A DNA stretch of 64,000 nucleotides from Hemerocallis citrina (lineage: Eukaryota > Streptophyta > Magnoliopsida > Asparagales > Asphodelaceae): the NCBI GenBank assembly GCA_017893485.1, contig CM030364.1:250595731-250659730 (forward strand), in the 5' to 3' direction. Of this stretch, positions 43,725-55,487 are shown in pieces. The notes beneath the pieces are model-generated. The model was given only the letters and a program-made list of their open reading frames with translations. It had not been told where the DNA came from and searched no databases. Every line of letters starts with the position of its first letter. Position 1 is the first letter of the stretch. Both the position numbers and the translations under genes were made by a program.

Positions 43725-46529
43725 TGTCATGCCCCGCTTCCCAAAAAGAAGATACGGAATACGGATACGTGACTAAGTCTAGCGAATGACTTTCACCATT
43801 CATAAGCTGTCAGGATCTTTACAACGAGTACAAGTATAAACAAGAGATATACAAGAGAAATAGTCAACCACGCATGCATAACTGAATCAATATAGTCAAC
43901 AAGATTTCTTGAAACAAGAAGCAAAAATACTGAATTTCAAATAATCATGTCTGGAACAAAACACAAGTCTGGGACAAAAAGCCCAATACAAATAATTCAT
44001 GTAGCAATTACATTTATTTAGGATAAGTAATAAGAAATAAATAGATATAGCAAGAGCTCCAACCAACTAGAATCTTAGATCACCTACTCCATCGGGCAGC
44101 TGATCACCATAATCTGCAATTTAACAAATTGCAGAAAAAAGAAAAGAGAAACAAAATACTCGTCAATGCAAGTTACGGGCCGTTTGTAGTGCAGGCAACA
44201 AGTACAAGGAAAGATAAACAAGAATAAAGTAACAGCGGAAACAAGTATAGCATGAAAAGATGTAACAGCAAAGTAGAGCAACTAACTCTAAGTCAAGAAC
44301 AGAAACAACTAGCATGGCAAGATGAACGAGTACAAGTGGTATGTAACAAGTGTCAAGTAAACAAGTATCATGTAACGAGTAACAGGTAACAAGTGTCGAG
44401 TGATCAAGTATCATGTACAAGTAACAAGTAGCAAGTGTCAAATGATTATGTTCAAGTCTTGTATTTAATCCCATCTAGGTAGCACTTCATGCATCCCAGA
44501 TTTTTACCACATGGTTGCTACATTCAAACAGTTACGTTTTAGATTTCATAGTAGATCCAAGAGGGAAGTGTACTCAGGGACAAGCTCCAAATACCAAATA
44601 TCAAGCTACAAATACCAAATATCAAGCTCTAAGTATCCTGTGTCAAGTGTGCAAGTGTCATGTATCGTGTATCAAGTGTCATGTATCGTGTGTCAAGCTC
44701 CAAGTGTCATGTAATCAAGCTTCAAGTAACCAGTAGGATCTATTGATCCCCTTCCGAGTACACGTTTCTGTATTTTCCACTATTAGATCTTTATCTTTAA
44801 ACCCTGGCTTAGTTTCTTCTTATTATTATTATTCAAGTAAGCATGGACGTGCATAAACAAGTCAAGAAATATGGTAAGATGACAAGAAATAAGTACAAGT
44901 CGAACAGAAGACACGAACGGGTGAAGAAAGACTCAAAATAGACCAAGACAACGAAAATTCTAGTTCAGGACAGCAAGACAGAACTACACCAAATTTGGGA
45001 TTTTCGTTGCCACGGACATGAAAATCTGGATCCGTCAGAAATTCTAGAAAGTAGACTCCGGGCCAAATCCAGCAAATATATATAAGTCATATAGTATTTC
45101 ACAAAAACAGAACTCAAAATAGAATTGTATCTAGAAAACATGTTCAGCCAGAAATTACAAGTTTGTATTCATAAACATGAAAATGGCATAAAAACTTACT
45201 GATTAAATCCAAGAAAAATCTGGGTTATTTCTTAGTATGTCTAGTATCATAAAATAATTTTTCATAATTTTCCAACATGGATAGTATAGTCAAATAAAAT
45301 CAGAAGGCAGCAAGATACAGCAAATTTGTAAATCTGAAACTCTTGACACAACAGTACTAGAACATCAATATTTTACAGAATATAAATCGAAATTCAGATC
45401 CGTCAAAAGAGTGATAAAATAGATACAGTAGCCTACATTTCATATTGACAAAGTTTTTATCAACAGTAAGTAGAATCAGGTTGAAATTTAGGTTCTTTAC
45501 TGAACAGTATGAAAATTTTGCAAGTATAGTAGTTGTTTGCAAGTATAGAATAGTTTATAAAAGTCATCAATTAAATCCACAAAAATTATGGATTAATCTC
45601 AACCAAGTCTAGTTGTACTCAGCAAAATATTAGACCAAAATAATATCTTTAACATCAGTATAAAAATAAATAACCATACAGAATTCACATGAAACCAAAT
45701 CTGTAATTTTTCTACACCTCTGTAGTAAAATAGCCATAACTTGCAACTCACAAATCAAAACTGAGATCTGTCAGAAATTCTGAAAAGTAGACATAATTCT
45801 CTATGATTCATATCACAAATAGTTTTTATTTACTGACCTTAATAGGTTCTAAAATACTGAAAAGAAATAGGATAACAGTAAAAACAGAAATCTTCTTTAT
45901 GCATAAAATCAACTAGTTCATATGTAACACATCCAAATCATAATAAAAAGTGAAATATGGTATATTAGATGTCCAAGCAACATGGTATAGGGTGTTTTAC
46001 AAGTATAGAACAGGATATACTACGACTAACACATCATGCATACAAGATCATACAACACATTATGGATCATGAACACCATGCATGTATATATCAAGAATCT
46101 ATATTATTTCTAAGTTATTTCATGTCGTGTGTGTAACGAGATGACTACGGACGGATCAACAACTAGAGACAAGATCAAACAAGGGATTTCATGAGAATGG
46201 ATCTTGAAACACTACACTACAGGCGGTATTTAGTACTTGTATTATACAATAAAAACATTACAAGTTACTTGCCTTATTATTGATGACGAAAACGACGAAG
46301 CAAAAGCAAAAATAATGGGAACGGATTCCCGAGCACGAACTCAACGAACAAACGACGAACCACAAACGCAACTCACGAACAACGAACTACGAGCACGCGA
46401 TATCCAACACACGCACACAAAAGGGAACGGAACAACGGAGGTGTGCACGAGAGAACGGCAACGGTAGCAAGTCGCTGCCGCTGTTGTTGCAGTTGTTGCG
46501 GTCAGTTGGGGACAGCACAGAGACGACAC

Positions 46530-49500
46530 TGTAACATCCTAAACTTTTAATTATAATTAAATAAGAGTTTGTTGACTTTTCTACGTATTTTGCACGTACA
46601 AATTCATGTGCATTTTTCCTAGAAAATTATTTCTTTTCATAACATGAACAAATATTTTAATCCTTCTCTTTTATTTTTAAAAGCCTATTTAAATTCTAGG
46701 CCTAATTGTTTATTCTTAGCCCACACTAATTAATTATTTATTTTTAATTAATAGCCCATGGGTTCTAAGGCCCACTAGTTTATTTTCTCTTTTAATTGCC
46801 ATAACTTGTAGTGTAAACTAGTTTTGTAGACAATTAATTAAATAATCATGTACAACTAGTAACTAGGGGTGCTATTTGTGACACGTGCATTGCACTAGCA
46901 CGTGCCCTTGGTGCATGAGGGGTTGGCCGGATGGAGCAAGAGAGAATGGTAGAGGTGGAGCAGTGGATGAGGTGGTTTTGTGTTCATGGGTGGTTGCTAC
47001 AACTCCCTAATACAACCTAGCCCCTAATCTATAACCATCTAGATCAATCATGGCCATCCATTTTGCTTTCAAAAATAGCACCCCTCATTCTCTTCATGTA
47101 GTGCATTAGAAAAATTGGTAAAGAAAGAAAGAAAGAAAAGAACTGGTTGTGAGAAATTAAGAGCATTTTTGTGAGTAAAAAGATTGAGAAATTTGTGTGT
47201 GTGTTCATCCCAATTGGAGGCCGGCCTACATCAAGGAGCAAGGAGAGGAGCTCGGGTTCCATCTATCACAAGGAGGAGGAGGCATTTTGGTGGCACAATC
47301 TAGGAGGAGAAGGATCCGTTCGTGTGTTCTAGGAGATTTCTAGGAGCTTTCTATTTATTTTTCTCCAAAAAGGTGGGTGATTTCTCAAGCTTCTACTTTA
47401 ATAATCATGCTAGGGATTGGGTTGATGAAATTGCTAAGAAAAACTAATTAGATTGGCCATGTGTTTGTTTAAATAGAGATAAATTATAAATGAAGTTAAT
47501 GCTTAATGAATTGATTGATAGTTGATAAAAATTATTATGGGTAAAAGGGATATGAGCAACTTGCTCATTTAGTAAATGAGCAAGTGATGAGGTGGCATGC
47601 ATGTGATACATTGATTATCTAACCACTTTTAGAATTTTCCAATCACATGCATGCCATCTCATCACTTGCTCATTTACTAAATGAGCAAGTTGCTCATATC
47701 CCTTTTACCCAATTATTATTACTACATTAGAAATTATCATGTTCCCATGAAATATGTGTTTTGAGCCATGCTAAATTGAGGAAATTGTGCTTATGAAATG
47801 ATTAGTTGATTAAGTGAACCATTGAAATTGTATTGTCTAAATTAATATAACACTAGTGTGGAAAAAGGGAATTTTTGTTCTAGAAATGTTGTAGAATAAC
47901 AAGTAAGAAAGTAGTCTTTTGTGAAAATTGTGGTTATAAATTATGTAGGAATTATGATTGTAGAACACAAAGTAGGAATAAGAATTCTTGTTTTTATATC
48001 AAATGATGATTCTTAAATTACTGTTTTACTGCAAATTCCTATTATTTAGAATCTGGAAGTTTTGGATACAAATAGAGAAGAAAAGAATTAAAAATACTTG
48101 AATTATGAAAAATTAGTAACAAACAGAGAGTTGAATCATAAACAACTCAACTCTTTTCATGTCAGGTTAGTCACTTGGACTTATTGGTCTTCGGGTGCGC
48201 AACAGAGCGTTACTGTACTGCTGGGTTTGGTCTTGGTTGCGGGTTCAAAACCTGGCTTAACCTTTTACTTTGTGATTTTTATTAAAAATCAAATACTCCT
48301 AAATATGCCCTATATGAATTGTAGCTCATTTCAGATTGCTTCGGTGCTTGGACTTTGTGGTCTTCGGTGGCGCAACAGAGCGCTACTGTAGCGCTGACGT
48401 GGCCTCGGGTTGGGGGTTCGAAACCTGACCTTGGCTTTTAATAAAAATATATATATATTTGGGTTTAAGTATTTTTAAAAGTTTTTTAAAAGCGAAATAA
48501 AAATTGAGGAAAGATACTAGAAAGACTCTAAAAAATGTCTAGGCTTCATGAGAATTTTTCTATGACTTTTGGCTTATTATAAGTGAGAATTGAAGACTAT
48601 TTCAAGAAAGAAGTTAATACGAATTATTAGATTGAATTATTGATTAGATAAAGAAAACTGAATATTTTTGTTTAAAGAATTTTTAATAAAGAGTTGAAAT
48701 GAGATTTGTGTAATGAAAAATTTTAAGTAAAGATAAGTGTGATTTTGGGCTTAATAATGAAAGAATGATACTATGAGAATAAGAGAAATTATGTGAAAGA
48801 TAAATTATGAATGTGATAAGTTGAAAAATGAATTTATCGTTTTATGCATGAAATTGTACATGAAAATAAAATAAAAGATCATGTTGAATTATGAGAAAGA
48901 TTTTATGAGTGTGAATACTCAATTCTATGAACATGAAATGAGATTAAAGAGTATAGTGTAGCTAAGCCTTCTACCGGCATTGAATAAATTCTCTTGAGAT
49001 AAGATTTTGAAATGAAAATACCAAGTTTGGGTCATATTGTTGAATTGATGGTTAAGACCGGTATAGAGGGAGTGCTAACTCTACGGTGTTGATTTTATTC
49101 ATGATTCAAATAATTAAGGATTAGATACATAGTGAAGATGTGATGAAAGTAAGAAAAATACGAATATGAGGGCCTCGGAGCTACGATGTGAGAGTATTCA
49201 CAGGCTATCTACATGATGCCTTATGTCATGACGTGGATACATCTCTAGGATATCGTACCGCAGACGACGCTTGTGGGGTGTTTGGTGACTACGGGTAGTA
49301 CCATTGCCCCATGACGAAGGCTGGATTGTCCGTACGTTCTACACGATGCATCGTGTCATGACGTGGGATTCCCTTCCAGGCTATCTGGACATGGGCTCGT
49401 AACTCATAGAACATCTAGGATACTTACTGTAGTTACCGTAGTAGTTTAACACATGACGAGGGATCCAATTCTACAAAATAAAGAACAATTAAGGCTTGCC

Positions 49501-49944
49501 CTCGAACCTATGTAGTATGGGATGCATAGAATCCGAACAAGTGCGCATTAGTGTCATGTAACATAAATAATTGCATTAAGGACTAAGTGCATATTCACAC
49601 ACGACACCAATAAGATAGTCTCCGTAGCTTTGTTTTGTGACAAGTGTGTGCTTTCTAAGTAAGAGAAATTGATGTATTATATCCTAGCGTCAGTTGAATG
49701 AACGTACCTACAGTTTCTATGCAGGATAAAGTGAATGAAGAAGACTAAGGAGGAATTGATGCTTACAGAATTATTCAAGTATTGTTTATTTCATTCATGT
49801 AATTGTTGTAATTTGCTTCCGCTGTTTAAATATAACTCTGATGTAATATTAAAAAAATTAATTCCTTGTAAAATTATACGAAGCGAATTGTAAAGATCCT
49901 GTGGAACTTCGAATTCAGTCTTATTTGGAATTCAGGGTGTTACA
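46530..49944 (+). mobile_element. Solo LTR F (3.4 kb), nested in E
   Basis: Starts TGTAACATCCTAAAC and ends ATTCAGGGTGTTACA. GACAC flanks both sides (46525-46529, 49945-49949). No gag, pol or primer site. It carries TATGGGATGCA at 49516-49526, like B and D. It is the innermost LTR of a three-level nest (E4, then E, then F). Confidence 0.85.
47538..47711. mobile_element. Fold-back MITE inside F
   Basis: A ~70-bp inverted repeat: TGGGTAAAAGGGATATGAGC at the left is matched in reverse at the right, with a ~35-bp loop. Each arm contains a smaller perfect palindrome, CTTGCTCATTTAGTAAATGA and on. ATTATTA lies on both sides, although the flank is simple sequence. No coding capacity; superfamily not assigned. 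Confidence 0.75.
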
Positions 49945-50729
49945 GACACACGGGGGGGTGTCGGTGCTGTGGGTGGCTGGCGCTCGGGAGGAGGCAGCGC
50001 GGCGGGGGGTCGAGTTGCGTTGCTGGGGGTCACGACACAGGAGGAAGGGAGGAGAGGACGGAGGACGGGACGAGATGGCAGGGGCTGTTGTGGCGTCGCG
50101 GCTGTAGGGTGATAGGGGGGTCGCCGAGGGGATCGGCAGTCGAGTAGGGCGGCACAGCGGGGTAGGGGATGAGCAGGAGGGCGACTGGTTGCGTCGAGGT
50201 ACGGCAGGGGCACAGGGATAGAGGAAGAGGATCGGGAGATGAAGAAACATGGGGATGGTTTAGGTGATATAGGCGGCTAGGGTTGATGGTGAACAGGGGA
50301 ATGCAACAGCGTATATATATATAGGATGTATGTAATTAGGGTTGAATGTATAACAGGTTGTGGATTTAAAATGGTTTATATGGATTCAATAGGGAATAGG
50401 ATAGGGTTATAGGGTTTAGAAAGCCATTGGGTTTTAATAATGAAAAAAATCAAATAAGGTGATGGGGAACAAAATGAACAATTAAAATAGGACATGAACA
50501 ATTAAAGTAATGGAGATCAAAATAATGGCCCGATCAAACAGAGATAAAATAATATGAGACAATTGAATCAAGAAAATCAAAATAAAGGATGACAAATCAA
50601 ATAGATGTATATATTGAAAAAGAAGACCCAATACACTGTTCAAAAAGTGTCAAAGAAGTACAAGATGAATAAATACTCAGAAAAAGAAAATACATCCAAA
50701 ATACGAAAAAATGGAAAACAGGGGTTACA

Positions 50730-51340
50730 TTTTTCCAACGAAGCTACCTCTCAAGGCTTCAAGGCTCGGCGCTAGGCAAGTACTGCGAGCACCCTCCAAG
50801 CCCGGAGCTCGGCAGTGACTTCGAGCAATCACTCAGCTTGTCTCTGAAACTGCCTCACCCAAAATGCTCTGAGCCGACCCTCCAAGCTCGGAGCTCGGCA
50901 GTGACTTTGAGCACCCACTCAGCTTCTCTCTGAAACTGCCTCACCCAAAGTGCTCCGAGCCGACCAGCTCCAAGCTCGAAGCTCGGTAGTGACTTCGAGC
51001 ACCCACTCAGCTTCTCTCTGAAGACGCCTTACTCAGCTTCTCTCTGAAGTTGCCTCACTCAATGCGCTCTCACCAACCTGGTTCCTCTCCCTAAGTGCCA
51101 CTCTCGGAGTGCTCGGTACCGACCCCCCATGCACCACGCTCGGCGCCGCCCCCACAAGCTCGACCTATGGCACCTTTCCACCAAAGTCGACCCTCAGCCT
51201 TTGTCCTAAATTTTGGCCAATTCCGGAAAACCCCCAAACGCTCCTCGGGGATTCAGAACAACAAATCTTCGTCAAATACTCCCCACTTCTCTTCCCACAG
51301 AGACATACTACTCCTACATGGCTGGGTTACACAACCCTCT
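50730..51340. repeat. E4 minisatellite remainder and 3' UTR
   Basis: The repeat resumes after E with TTTTTCCAAC, contains mainly the second unit type (CTCGGCAGTGACTTCGAGCA) to about 51070, then gives way to unique C-rich sequence before the polypurine tract. Confidence 0.8.
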
Positions 51341-51355
51341 AGAAGTGGGGGCTTA
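51341..51355 (+). other. E4 polypurine tract
   Basis: AGAAGTGGGGGCTTA immediately before the LTR, matching the tracts of E1-E3 in reverse orientation. Confidence 0.7.
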
Positions 51356-51834
51356 TGATATGGTATAAATTACGTGGCCCCATCAGAATCCGCTTTCCTA
51401 TGATCATCAGGTCAAACAGGTCCAACGGGCTTCAACCAGCTCAGGTCCACAGGCAAACAGGTCCGACCCGGCCCGTTAGGGTCTCAGATCCGTTTACCCC
51501 TGCCTATAAATACCAGCCCCCCTCCTCACTTTCAAAGGTAATCAATCTTTCTATACCTAAACCCTAGCAACTGTTGCTTTTTCAGTGACTGACTAGATCG
51601 TCGGAGAGCCTGTCACCGGGACTTCTCCCGGTGTTTCTAGGCATTGTGCAGGTATCAAGATTCGAGCCGAGCTACGAAGATCCGAGCTGAGCATTCAACC
51701 TTTACTTCTCCCCTGCTGTCCCCGAGCCGAACGTTTAGACCGAAGGTCAGGTCAAAGTCAGTGTCGTCCCTTCCGTTTCACAAATTACAAGAACTCACAC
51801 TTGTTGCCCCCACACTCAAAAACAAGCAGCATCA
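51356..51834 (+). repeat. E4 3' LTR (479 bp)
   Basis: Starts TGATATGG and ends AACAAGCAGCATCA. It contains CCTATAAATACCAG (about 51503-51516), TCAAAGGTAATCAATC, GACTAGATCGTCGGAGAG and the hairpin CACCGGGACTTCTCCCGGTG, all in the same order as the E2 LTR in reverse. Possible TSD half TCAGT follows. Confidence 0.85.
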
Positions 51835-51873
51835 TCAGTCATCAAATGTGACTAAGACTTGTAAACCCTTTTA

Positions 51874-52446
51874 GAGCATCTGTAGTCGTTTGCTAAATAT
51901 CGATAATATGCATATTTGGCTCAAAAACGAGCTGCACTCGTTTGCCAAATTTCCATATTATCCATATTTCGCTACAGTCGTTTGCTATAAATGAGAATGG
52001 ATTTGAGATTTATCTATATATGAGCGACGGCACTCGAAGTGTCGTCGCACAAAAAAACTAATATTTTTCTCGTCGGACGGTCGCTTGGAAAAAAAATAAT
52101 TTTTTCAATTAAAAAACCCCCAAAAAGCTCACAAACCCTCGGACGGCATGCCGTCCCATGCCCCCCCCCCCCCCCCCCCCCCCCCCTTTTGTCGGACGGC
52201 ACTTCATGTGCCGTCCGGACTTTTTTGCAATTTTTTATTTTTTTTGTAATTTTTGTATTTTTTTTGTAATTTCTGAAATTTTTTTGTAATTTTTAATTTG
52301 CGTTTCGAGGACGAATTTTAATTCCTCCGACGGCACTTCGAGTGCCGTCACTCCAAATGGCTTTTTAACGACTGCAGCAAAACTTCGATTCCTATTTCTA
52401 TTTATCCATATATGCATATTTTTCTCTTCAACGACTACAGATGCTC
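51874..52446. mobile_element. PIF/Harbinger-like MITE with internal palindromes
   Basis: Terminal inverted repeats GAGCATCTGTAGTCGTT and AACGACTACAGATGCTC, flanked by TTA on both sides (51871-51873, 52447-52449), as expected for PIF/Harbinger. Inside are four palindromic GACGGCA...TGCCGTC-type motifs (near 52024, 52140, 52194 and 52329) and a run of 26 C at about 52161-52186. No transposase. Confidence 0.85.
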
Positions 52447-52449
52447 TTA

Positions 52450-53117
52450 GTGTTCTAGTCAGAGTGACATGTCGGCAGATGAAACCCATTAAGTAGTTCC
52501 ATCCAACTAGATATGCCGTCTAAATGTGCCCAGGACATGTGAATACCATTCATATACTATGTGTTAAGAGAAACGTCAGAGAGAAGTTAGCTAGCAGGAA
52601 GATGCTTACTCTCGATTGCGGATGGGGCGCTAAACCCTCCGTATGTCTATCTCAATGATCAGGAAACATAATGCTTCAAGTCCAACTACTATAAAGAAAC
52701 CAATCATTTAAATAAGAGAGAAACAACAAACTTCTTCGCCCCAAAATCAAAGAAAAAAACTAACATCTCCAATTGGACAACTGGAAATTACAAATAAACA
52801 ATTAATCTCAGTGCAGAAAGAAAGAATGACCATCATGAAAGTTTTGAGAATTAAACAAAAGATTAAGAAAAACTGTTAGACAAAAAGTATTCATTAAAAG
52901 ATACGACAGAAAAAGCTTGTTACTCCCAAATCTCCCGTAAGATTTTTTATAGAAAATTGAACGAGTTGCAGCAACAAATGCATAACAATTTTCCACCTCC
53001 AAAGCTTGAAATTGCAAAAAAGATCATCAAAATATTTACTAAAAACCTCTAAAATGTTTGCACATAAAATGAAGTCTGTATTAATAAAAACAGGAGAAGA
53101 AAAGGGGAGAATCCCAT
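52450..53117. other. Unassigned older DNA
   Basis: AT-rich and single-copy-looking, with no recognised gene. It may belong to an intron or flank of the possible host exon at 54070-54826. Confidence 0.35.
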
Positions 53118-53313
53118 CAGGGCCGGCCCCAGTATGGAGGCAGGTAAGGCGGCCGCCTCGGGCCCCTGCAGAATTTGCGATTTTTGGGGCCCCTAATTTT
53201 GAACTTCCCTTGTATATATAGGCATGTATTTCGTGCGTAAAAAAAAAAAATGTTATTAGGGGCCCCATTGCGGAAGTTCGCCTAGGGTCCCCGGGAACTC
53301 AGGGCCGGCCCTG
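53118..53313. mobile_element. hAT-like MITE (196 bp)
   Basis: Ends CAGGGCCGGCCC and GGGCCGGCCCTG with an exact 8-bp TSD, AATCCCAT (53110-53117, 53314-53321). Confidence 0.9.
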
Positions 53314-53321
53314 AATCCCAT

Positions 53322-54069
53322 CTTCCAAATCAGAGAGCTGAAGGAAAAAGAACATCAAAAGTTAAAAACAATTTGCTTACAATATTGAATTTCATAAAAA
53401 GAAGAATTTAAGGGGAAGCAGAAGAACATATAAATTAGCTTTCTGGTCCCAAGACCATGGAAAAGATGAAAATATGTGAAATTTTAATTTGAAATCAACA
53501 TCAATTTCCAAGACTACCGACAAAACTTTCAACAGAAAGATCGTCGTCGTCGTCGTCATCATTATCATCATCATCAAAACCATTTACATCAAAATAGCCG
53601 CGAATCAGAAGGCTCCAACAACGAGAGGACAAATTAAATCAGTGTCAACTGATACCAACCATTTGATAATTAGTTTCAAAGTTGTAGCAGAGGAACTATG
53701 GACAAGGGAGGGGATTGTCTTTCATCCAAAACAACCTATATGCGTCCTTATAGAACTGCACAAAGAATGTTTGGAATATGATAGACGGTAGATTCAGGAA
53801 TTACACTCTACTTTAAGTCATGAAAAAAGCCAAAAGCCAAACACAATGCATTCCCAGTGAAAGAACTGATGGAACAAAGATAAAATTATAATTTTGAAGT
53901 AAATAAATAGCAAAGATTTCCAACATCCAACTAATCTCAATATTAAATAAGTACCATTAGCATAAAACAAATGGTACAGAAATGGCTACATAAAAGAGCT
54001 CCTAATTTCAAAAATAAATCTATCACAACCTTCAAAGGAGAAAGGAACATCAACGGAATAACATACCAC
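53322..54069. other. Unassigned older DNA with trinucleotide repeats
   Basis: AT-rich. Contains GTC and ATC trinucleotide runs at about 53540-53577. No recognised gene. Confidence 0.35.
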
Positions 54070-54826
54070 TATAAATTCCCAACATCATAAAGTAAAACTT
54101 TATAAAGGAAAAATAAGTAGTTAAGGATACAACCTAGAGTAAGAGAGAGCGATCCCAACAGCAATGATGACACGTTGCCAATGACGGCACGACCATTACT
54201 TTTCCCAATCTTCTTCCTATCTTCCTGCACAAACGCTTCTAACTCCTGAAGAATCTCAGAAATTGCAGAGACTTTCCCTCCTTCATTTGATCCTTCTCCC
54301 AGGGCCGGCCCAACACTTATTGAGGCCTAAAGCAAACTCCGAAATGAGGCCTTTTAAAAGCTTATAATAATATTTTGTTAAAATTAATATATTTTTATTT
54401 AAATGTTATCTTTCGGGGTTTTTGATATGCAAAATCATTATTATATTATTGTAATCAATTTCGGACATTTTGGTATGTGAGGAGGCCTATTTCAGGCGTT
54501 TTGGTATGTGAGGAGGCATTTATTATTATATTATTATAATCAATTTCGGGCTTTTGGTATGTAAGGAGGCCTATTTCGGGTTTTTTGGTATGTGAGGAGG
54601 CCTTTATTCTTTATATACATATATTTTTTTTGGAGGCCTAAAGCCCTAGCTTTGGTTGCTTTACCCTTGGGCCGGCCCTGCCTTCTCCGGAATCATAGAT
54701 GAAACCACAGGACTTGATTCCAGTGGCAATTAGTACTACTTGATTGAGTTGATTGAGAAGCAGAAGTGAATTGAAGAAAGGAATTACCTGTCGGGGAATA
54801 GGACATATAAAAATGTAAAAGATAGA
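54070..54826 (-). pseudogene. Possible host exon split by a hAT MITE
   Basis: When the MITE (54300-54680) and one TSD copy are ignored, a minus-strand frame is open for about 120 codons from 54826 to 54070. The best-looking part spans the insertion: FIYDSGEG before it and AISEILQELEAFVQEDRKK after it. A donor-like AG/GT lies near 54130. I do not recognise the product and see no start codon. This may be an exon of a degraded gene or a chance frame. Confidence 0.3.
54300..54680. mobile_element. hAT-like MITE (381 bp)
   Basis: Ends CAGGGCCGGCCC and GGGCCGGCCCTG with an exact 8-bp TSD, CCTTCTCC (54292-54299, 54681-54688). Internally it has three tandem copies of a TTTTGGTATGTGAGGAGGC-type motif (about 54470-54603). 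It belongs to the same end-family as 53118-53313. Confidence 0.9.
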
Positions 54827-55487
54827 TTAGTATATCGCACCATGCGGGTATATACTACAGACTGGCATCAACTTTATCACATGCATCTATGTGGTTTGCC
54901 TCTTGATTTTATGGAGTGTTATTTATACAATAATTGTATTTCAGAGTCATCTTTGACATTAAATATTTCCTAAGGGTAGTTGGAGTGTAGGCCGAGTAGC
55001 ACGTGTAGCACCTGCAGTAGTATATGTAGATCAATGACGAGTAAATATTCATCATCCATTGAGGTTGTATGTGATGTGGTTTGGGATTGAAATCCATTAG
55101 CCAGAGGTGTGTAATCTCCACTAAACTAATGTTTGATTATCTACCTTCAAAAGAATAAATACATTATTTGTTTATCCCAACATCCTCAATGTTTCTTCTA
55201 TCCAAGATACTTTTCAGAAACTTTCCCTGAAAACCTTCCTACCAAACCTTGACCTAATCCAGTTCCCAAAATAGCATTCTACAGTGTAAAAGTGCGATCA
55301 TTCATCTATTCTCATCAGCCTTACAGAATGAGAGTTTCTTGGCATTAGTGGAACATGTAGCATTGTGAACTAACCATGAGCAATATTAACAGATAATATT
55401 AACAAGGTTTCAAATAGAATGGAGGGAGTTAATAATAGTAGCTAATATTTGCAAGTTTACAATTAGAGATTTCGCTACCATGGTACT
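54827..55487. other. Unassigned older DNA before E3
   Basis: AT-rich, no recognised gene. It ends in GTACT, the candidate TSD of E3. Confidence 0.35.

Larger units (their letters stand above)
43725..50729 (-). mobile_element. Solo LTR E (about 3.6 kb plus nested F)
   Basis: Plus strand starts TGTCATGCCCCGCTTCCC and ends AGGGGTTACA. TTTTT flanks both sides (43720-43724, 50730-50734). Read on the minus strand it begins TGTAACCCCTGTTTTCC and ends GGGAAGCGGGGCATGACA, the same family as A. No coding region. It splits the E4 minisatellite and is itself split by F in its CpG-rich part. Confidence 0.85.
41674..51834 (+). mobile_element. E4: 3' part of a Tat-type Ty3/gypsy element, plus orientation
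   Basis: Only the 3' part survives: the upstream promoter region of an antisense gene (41674-41885), a minisatellite (41935-43719 and 50730-51070, split by solo LTR E), unique 3' UTR, polypurine tract 51341-51355 and LTR 51356-51834, followed by TCAGT. Everything 5' of the antisense-gene promoter (gag, pol, 5' LTR) is gone at the junction with C. Confidence 0.8.

Noticed and set aside
41896..43789. Many open frames of 60-165 codons in the E4 minisatellite.
   Set aside because: They repeat the same peptide (YCEHPPSFFQQSCLS-type) because the repeat unit is often a multiple of three; no sign of a gene.
17759..51834. E2 plus E4 as one giant composite with inverted LTR ends.
   Set aside because: Outer flanks differ (AAAAT and TCAGT), and the two LTRs and minisatellites have diverged, so they are two independent insertions.
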